From contig CAAGMX010000130.1 in NCBI GenBank assembly GCA_900771165.1, forward strand, positions 1-5,644: 5,644 nucleotides of DNA. The letters are read 5' to 3'. Both the position numbers and the translations under genes were made by a program. Source of the stretch: Victivallales bacterium. GTDB taxonomy: Bacteria; Verrucomicrobiota; Lentisphaeria; Oligosphaerales; Oligosphaeraceae. Positions 1 to 5,644 of this stretch are shown here, piece by piece. Position 1 is the stretch's first letter; the number at the start of each line of letters is the position of its first letter. The notes beneath the pieces were generated by a model. That model did no database searches and was not told the DNA's origin. It saw only the letters and a program-made list of their open reading frames with translations.

Positions 1-84
1 GGTTCCCGGGATAATCTTGCCACCCGGGGGTTGCACTTCCGGGGGTTCCCGGCCGGAATCTCCCCGGCCCTCACCCCCGTCTAT

Positions 85-112
85 CGATCCTGTCACCCCG
101 TAAACGGGGTTC
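85..112 (-). repeat. Palindromic intergenic repeat, copy 1
   Basis: A 28-bp unit matching 181-208 at 26 of 28 positions (differences at 92-93). Its 3' part is CACCCCGTAAACGGGGTTC on the plus strand, with a CCCCG-TAAA-CGGGG hairpin core at 96-109. The shape recalls type I-E CRISPR repeats (5-bp GC stem, 4-base loop), but spacing is irregular and no cas gene is present, so I call it a dispersed palindromic element. Strand is arbitrary. Confidence 0.75.
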
Positions 113-138
113 GGGGTGGATGGTGATCGCGCCAAATC

Positions 139-153
139 CGGGGGACACCCCCG
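139..153. repeat. Short perfect palindrome between repeat copies 1 and 2
   Basis: CGGGGG-ACA-CCCCCG, 6-bp arms with a 3-base loop. It may be a fourth, degenerate hairpin of the same cluster or an unrelated GC palindrome; flanking similarity to the other copies is poor. Confidence 0.45.
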
Positions 154-180
154 TGCCCCCATTGCCCTGCGAAACATTGG

Positions 181-208
181 CGATCCTCCCACCCCGTAAA
201 CGGGGTTC
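181..208 (-). repeat. Palindromic intergenic repeat, copy 2
   Basis: Same unit as 85-112, starting CGATCCTCCC and carrying the identical hairpin core CCCCGTAAACGGGG at 192-205. The two copies are in the same orientation with starts 96 bases apart. On the minus strand both copies translate to a PRLRG(D/G)RI stretch, which explains the spurious short reading frame across this region. Confidence 0.75.
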
Positions 209-217
209 ACAAGGATG

Positions 218-245
218 CCCCCTGTGTCCCCCGCAAGCGGGGGAA
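218..245 (-). repeat. Diverged third copy of the palindromic repeat
   Basis: The core at 228-243 reads CCCCCGCAAGCGGGGG, which keeps the stem-loop layout of copies 1 and 2 with paired changes next to the loop (CAAG for TAAA) and one extra stem pair. Flanks are only loosely similar. It sits 9 bases after copy 2, far too close for a CRISPR spacer. Boundaries are approximate. Confidence 0.5.
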
Positions 246-295
246 TATGTTCCGCCATGGGTTTCCCGGGCTGCCTCCTCCACCCCCGGCAGCGC

Positions 296-315
296 ACCCC
301 CTGGGAACAGGGGAT
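296..315 (-). other. Hairpin about 40 bases after the Fic stop
   Basis: CCCCTG and CAGGGG arms (298-303 and 308-313) enclose a 4-base loop; one wobble and one A-T pair extend the stem to 8 bp on the minus strand. There is no T tract after it, so it is not a classical terminator, but it could protect or help end the Fic transcript. Confidence 0.4.
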
Positions 316-352
316 CCACCCCGAGAGTCTGGCCGGACGGAGGGGCAATTCT

Positions 353-1873
353 CTAGGAGGGTGAATTGTTGTGTTCTGGGGGAGAGAGGAGTTCTTCCCG
401 GACAACTGCGGCGAGAGAGGCGATTTCCTCCTGGGAAAGTTCCGAGAAGATCTGTCGTCGGCTTTTGGGGAAGGTGCCCTTGTTCTGCTGGGTGAAGAGG
501 ATGAACTGCTGGGCCTTCCGATCCGGCATGTCCACAATCTCTCTCATGCGGGAGCGGGCCCTTTCCCATCGCACCAGGTAGTCCAGTTCCGGCAAGAGAT
601 CCGTCTCCAGGGTCTGCTCCACCACCGCAAAGAACGCTTCCACGATTTGGGTGAAGTCGATGTGGCGATAGAAGTCCGCCGTCTCGTTTTCCACGGTCAT
701 GGTGCCCTCCGGGTTCCAGTGGTATTCCACAAGAGGAAGGAGTCGCCGGGAGAAGTCCTCCAGCATTCCGTCGTAGAGTTTGGCGTTCTTGTAGAGATGG
801 GCGGAGATGGGAAAGAGGACATTTTCCGGGGTGAAGCCCTTGGCCTGGAGAATGTGGTGCATCAAATACCTGTGGAGGCGTCCGTTGCCGTCATCGAAGG
901 GATGGAGGAAAACGAAGGCGAAGGAGAGGACTGCGGCGCAGATCACTGCATCGCAGGATGCCTCCGTCAGCCTTTCGGCGGTCTCCAGATAGGCGGCCAT
1001 GAAGGGAGGAAGATCCTCCGGTTTCACTCCGATGAAATGCACCAGTTCCCTGCCGGGGGCCAGGGTCTGGCCCACATAGACCTGGTCTTCCCGGTAGTCC
1101 CGTTCCGCATATCGTTCCTCCACAATGGCATTTTGCAGGCACAGGAGAAGATCCTTGGTCAGCTTTTCCCTGCCGGCCGTCCGCAGAATGTTCATGAAGG
1201 CCGCCGTCCGCCTCTGGGACGGGGTCTGCCTTTCGATGGCATAGGAGGATTTGGTCTCCTTGAGATGGAGAAAGTCGCTCGCCCTGTCGATGAGGGACAG
1301 AGGATAGGGGGCTATGGCCTCTGTCACCTGGGAGGCGAGATTCTTTTCGAGATAGGCCTGGATGCCGGGTGTCAGCCGCACAAGGGGGCAGAACTCGCGG
1401 TTTCCCGGAAGATTGCACACCAGGCGCTGACGCTTCGCCTTCCAGGAATGGGCCTTGTCAAGGCAGAAATATTCGTCCGGCGGAAGCACGTAGTCGTAGT
1501 TCCCGCTTTTCAGGGGAGGGACGGGCAGCTCGGACCCCGTCAGAAACTCATAGAGAAACCACAATCTCCGGGTGTAGACACTCAGGGGACTGGACGAGAC
1601 CAGCACCGCCATCTCCGTGGCCTGGACGTTCCGGAAGAGGGCCCGGAGAACCTCCAGGTTGATTCCCTCATGCCGGATGGCGAAGAGAAGATGCCCCTGC
1701 CAGCTTCCGTCGGTCCGGTAGCGTTCCGGGTAATGCACCTCCATGCCCTCCGGCGTTCGTTCCCGGGTCAGGGTGCTTCCCGGCCCAAGAAAGCAGCAAA
1801 GAGGCTGCTTCAAGGTCACCAGGGAAAACTGGCGCACCAAATGGCTGTAGCCCAATAATTCCTTTTGCCTCAT
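353..1873 (-). CDS. Fic-domain protein (probable AMP-transferase), class II-like
   Basis: A 506-residue protein, complete, TAG stop. Fic enzymes usually transfer AMP from ATP to a Ser, Thr or Tyr hydroxyl of a target protein. Seen here: the active-site loop HPFDDGNGRLHR at residues 324-335, with catalytic His324, the acidic residue and Gly-Asn-Gly-Arg anion-binding residues all present. A flap-like segment lies at about 262-290 (QVYVGQ...PEDLPPFM). The class II inhibition motif lies upstream at about 209-215 (SSYAIER), giving inhibitory Glu214, although the usual Gly/Asn after it is Arg. Residues 1-200 form an N-terminal region I associate with large (~500 aa) Fic proteins but cannot assign a fold. 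Residues 440-500 are a short helical tail. The ATG at 1873 is kept because the sequence before Met44 looks like family N-terminus; no well-placed SD is seen (AAGGA lies 20 bases upstream). No antitoxin gene adjoins it. The target protein is unknown. Family call is firm; activity is inferred. Confidence 0.93.
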   Translation of the reverse strand: MRQKELLGYSHLVRQFSLVTLKQPLCCFLGPGSTLTRERTPEGMEVHYPERYRTDGSWQGHLLFAIRHEGINLEVLRALFRNVQATEMAVLVSSSPLSVYTRRLWFLYEFLTGSELPVPPLKSGNYDYVLPPDEYFCLDKAHSWKAKRQRLVCNLPGNREFCPLVRLTPGIQAYLEKNLASQVTEAIAPYPLSLIDRASDFLHLKETKSSYAIERQTPSQRRTAAFMNILRTAGREKLTKDLLLCLQNAIVEERYAERDYREDQVYVGQTLAPGRELVHFIGVKPEDLPPFMAAYLETAERLTEASCDAVICAAVLSFAFVFLHPFDDGNGRLHRYLMHHILQAKGFTPENVLFPISAHLYKNAKLYDGMLEDFSRRLLPLVEYHWNPEGTMTVENETADFYRHIDFTQIVEAFFAVVEQTLETDLLPELDYLVRWERARSRMREIVDMPDRKAQQFILFTQQNKGTFPKSRRQIFSELSQEEIASLAAVVREELLSPPEHNNSPS

Positions 1874-1920
1874 TTCTTACTTTTTTGAATTTATCCTTAT
1901 TTTTCGCAATTTTTTTCTTT

Positions 1921-1948
1921 AAAATAGTTACATTCGTGGTATTTTCAA
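1921..1948 (-). promoter_or_regulatory. Candidate sigma70-type promoter of the Fic gene
   Basis: On the minus strand TTGAAA (1948-1943) and TATTTT (1926-1921) are separated by 16 bases, within a strongly AT-rich segment (about 1874-1960) in an otherwise GC-rich window. Transcription would start near 1914, giving a leader of about 40 bases before the Fic ATG. It lies downstream of the lacZ terminator, as expected for an independent unit. The -10 is a poor match, so this is a prediction only. A Bacteroidota-type sigma factor would use other elements. Confidence 0.45.
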
Positions 1949-1957
1949 GAAAAATAC
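1939..1957. promoter_or_regulatory. Perfect palindrome over the -35, candidate operator
   Basis: The 19 bases read GTATTTTcaagaAAAATAC, two perfect 7-bp arms around a 5-base centre. The palindrome fully contains the proposed -35 hexamer of the Fic promoter, the usual position for a repressor site. I do not recognise the motif as a known regulator's box. An AT-rich background makes chance palindromes more likely, so the operator role is inference. Confidence 0.4.
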
Positions 1958-1976
1958 TTACGTTTCAGGACTCTGT

Positions 1977-2002
1977 CCCCCGGGGATACCCCCCCTCCCC
2001 CC
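1977..2002 (-). other. G-rich tract with quadruplex or hairpin potential
   Basis: On the minus strand runs of six, seven and five G occur close together (2002-1997, 1995-1989, 1981-1977), with a CCCC run (1985-1982) before the last. Four GGG runs can be drawn from these, so a quadruplex is possible; a GGGG-TAT-CCCC hairpin competes with it. The tract lies between the lacZ terminator and the Fic promoter, about 30 bases upstream of the -35. Confidence 0.35.
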
Positions 2003-2024
2003 TGTTCTGTTGAAAAATGACAAC

Positions 2025-2064
2025 AAAAAAACCGAGGGGTAACGCGGGTGGCGCAACCCCTCGG
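2025..2064 (-). terminator. Rho-independent terminator of lacZ (and pyrF-lacZ unit)
   Basis: Reading the minus strand, CCGAGGGGT (2064-2056) pairs perfectly over 9 bp with ACCCCTCGG (2040-2032). The loop between them contains a small inner GCG/CGC stem. The hairpin is followed at once by seven T (2031-2025) and then GTTG. It begins about 36 bases after the lacZ stop. On the plus strand the tract precedes the stem, so it acts only leftwards. It separates lacZ from the Fic gene. Confidence 0.9.
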
Positions 2065-2099
2065 GGTGGATGAGAGTGGATGGACGGGGGTGGGGACTC

Positions 2100-5366
<3,267 letters not shown>

Positions 5367-5644
5367 CTAGGCCAGTTCCTGGAGGATCTTTTCCGCGGCC
5401 TGGGCAGGATCGGGAGCCGCCAGAATGGGGCGTCCCACCACAATAAAGTCCGCTCCCGCCTCCCGGGCCTGCCGGGGAGTCATGATCCGCTTCTGATCAC
5501 CGGCGTCGGCTCCGGCAGGGCGGATGCCCGGCACCACCGTCAGGAAATCATCTCCCAGTTCCTTGCGCAGCAGGGGAAGTTCCAGGGCGGAGCACACCAC
5601 GCCGGAAAGACCCGCCTGGCGCGCCAGCTTTGCCAGCCGCAGCA
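5367..5644 (-). CDS. pyrF: Orotidine 5'-phosphate decarboxylase, C-terminal part (cut by window edge)
   Basis: The last 91 codons of a gene that continues past the right edge; TAG stop at 5367-5369. OMP decarboxylase converts orotidine monophosphate to UMP, the final step of de novo pyrimidine synthesis, in the cytoplasm. The visible part carries the E. coli-type signatures: GVVCSALE, then [21 protein letters not shown], then [12 protein letters not shown], where the GIRP and GRP segments bind the substrate phosphate. The catalytic Lys/Asp cluster lies upstream and is outside the window. The reading frame is open right to the edge, so the GTG at 5600 is an internal valine and not a start. The tail AEKILQELA is normal for the family. 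The stop is 45 bases before the lacZ start in the same direction, which suggests cotranscription. Confidence 0.95.
   Translation of the reverse strand, partial: LRLAKLARQAGLSGVVCSALELPLLRKELGDDFLTVVPGIRPAGADAGDQKRIMTPRQAREAGADFIVVGRPILAAPDPAQAAEKILQELA

Larger units (their letters stand above)
1..352. other. Gene-free GC-rich region with dense short repeats
   Basis: No reading frame here has family resemblance or a credible start, and the open frames present arise from the GC-rich repeats. Besides the elements listed separately, 1-69 holds direct repeats of GGTTCCCGG (1-9 and 44-52) and CCGGGGGTT (24-32 and 39-47), and an inverted pair GGCCGG/CCGGCC (51-56 and 64-69). The region is downstream of the Fic gene; what lies further left is outside the window. 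Confidence 0.6.

Noticed and set aside
85..245. CRISPR array
   Set aside because: Core spacing is irregular (96 and 37 bases), the third copy is diverged, the gap between copies 2 and 3 is about 9 bases, and there is no cas gene in the window.
71..319. An 82-codon minus-strand frame with two EPRLRG(G/D)RI repeats
   Set aside because: The repeated peptide is simply the translation of the palindromic DNA repeats; there is no SD, no family resemblance and a plus-strand frame is open too.
353..1744. Alternative Fic start at Met44, which is preceded by GGAGGGC
   Set aside because: The SD-like run ends only about two bases before the ATG, too close for good initiation, and residues 1-43 look like genuine family N-terminus (GYSHLVRQFSL and onward).
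371..1858. A 495-codon open frame on the plus strand, antisense to the Fic gene
   Set aside because: It mirrors the Fic coding frame in GC-rich DNA. It has no family motif, while the opposite strand has intact Fic catalytic and inhibitory motifs.
2032..2064. Bidirectional terminator
   Set aside because: There is no T tract on the plus-strand side of the hairpin and no plus-strand gene that would use it.
5367..5600. A short independent gene starting at the GTG at 5600
   Set aside because: The frame stays open to the window edge and the upstream residues ([12 protein letters not shown]) continue the PyrF alignment, so this is the tail of a longer gene.

Overview
This is a 5.6-kb bacterial window of fairly high GC, roughly 58-60% by eye. 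All three recognisable genes lie on the minus strand and read leftwards. From right to left they are the 3' end of pyrF (orotidine 5'-phosphate decarboxylase, cut by the right edge), a complete large LacZ-type GH2 beta-galactosidase, and a complete Fic-domain protein of about 500 residues. I cannot name the taxon. PyrF and LacZ are conventional long-diverged bacterial forms. Neither of the two visible gene starts has a well-placed Shine-Dalgarno, which hints at a lineage that relies little on SD initiation, such as Bacteroidota or some PVC bacteria. That is a weak inference from two genes.

Layout: 1-352 has no convincing gene. It is a GC-rich stretch dense in short palindromes and repeats downstream of the Fic gene, including two near-identical 28-bp copies with a CCCCG-TAAA-CGGGG core and a looser third copy. 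353-1873 is the Fic protein. 1874-2099 is an intergenic region that holds, in minus-strand order, the lacZ terminator (strong hairpin plus seven T), a G-rich tract, and a sharply AT-rich segment with a candidate promoter. The -35 of that promoter sits inside a perfect 7-5-7 palindrome. 2100-5321 is lacZ. 5322-5366 is a pyrimidine-rich 45-base gap, and 5367-5644 is the pyrF end.

How it fits together: pyrF and lacZ are close enough to be cotranscribed and share the terminator at 2025-2064. LacZ would hydrolyse lactose or other beta-galactosides and PyrF makes UMP, so the pairing is not an obvious pathway. The Fic gene appears to be a separate transcription unit with its own, possibly repressor-controlled, promoter. 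Its sequence keeps the full HPFxxGNGR active-site loop and an upstream auto-inhibitory glutamate, so it is probably an intact, self-restrained AMP-transferase.

Most of the window is ordinary. The parts worth a second look are the palindrome over the Fic promoter, the repeat cluster at 1-352, an 11-mer that recurs only in the intergenic regions, and the SD-less pyrimidine-rich leader of lacZ. I see no evidence of a novel multi-gene system.
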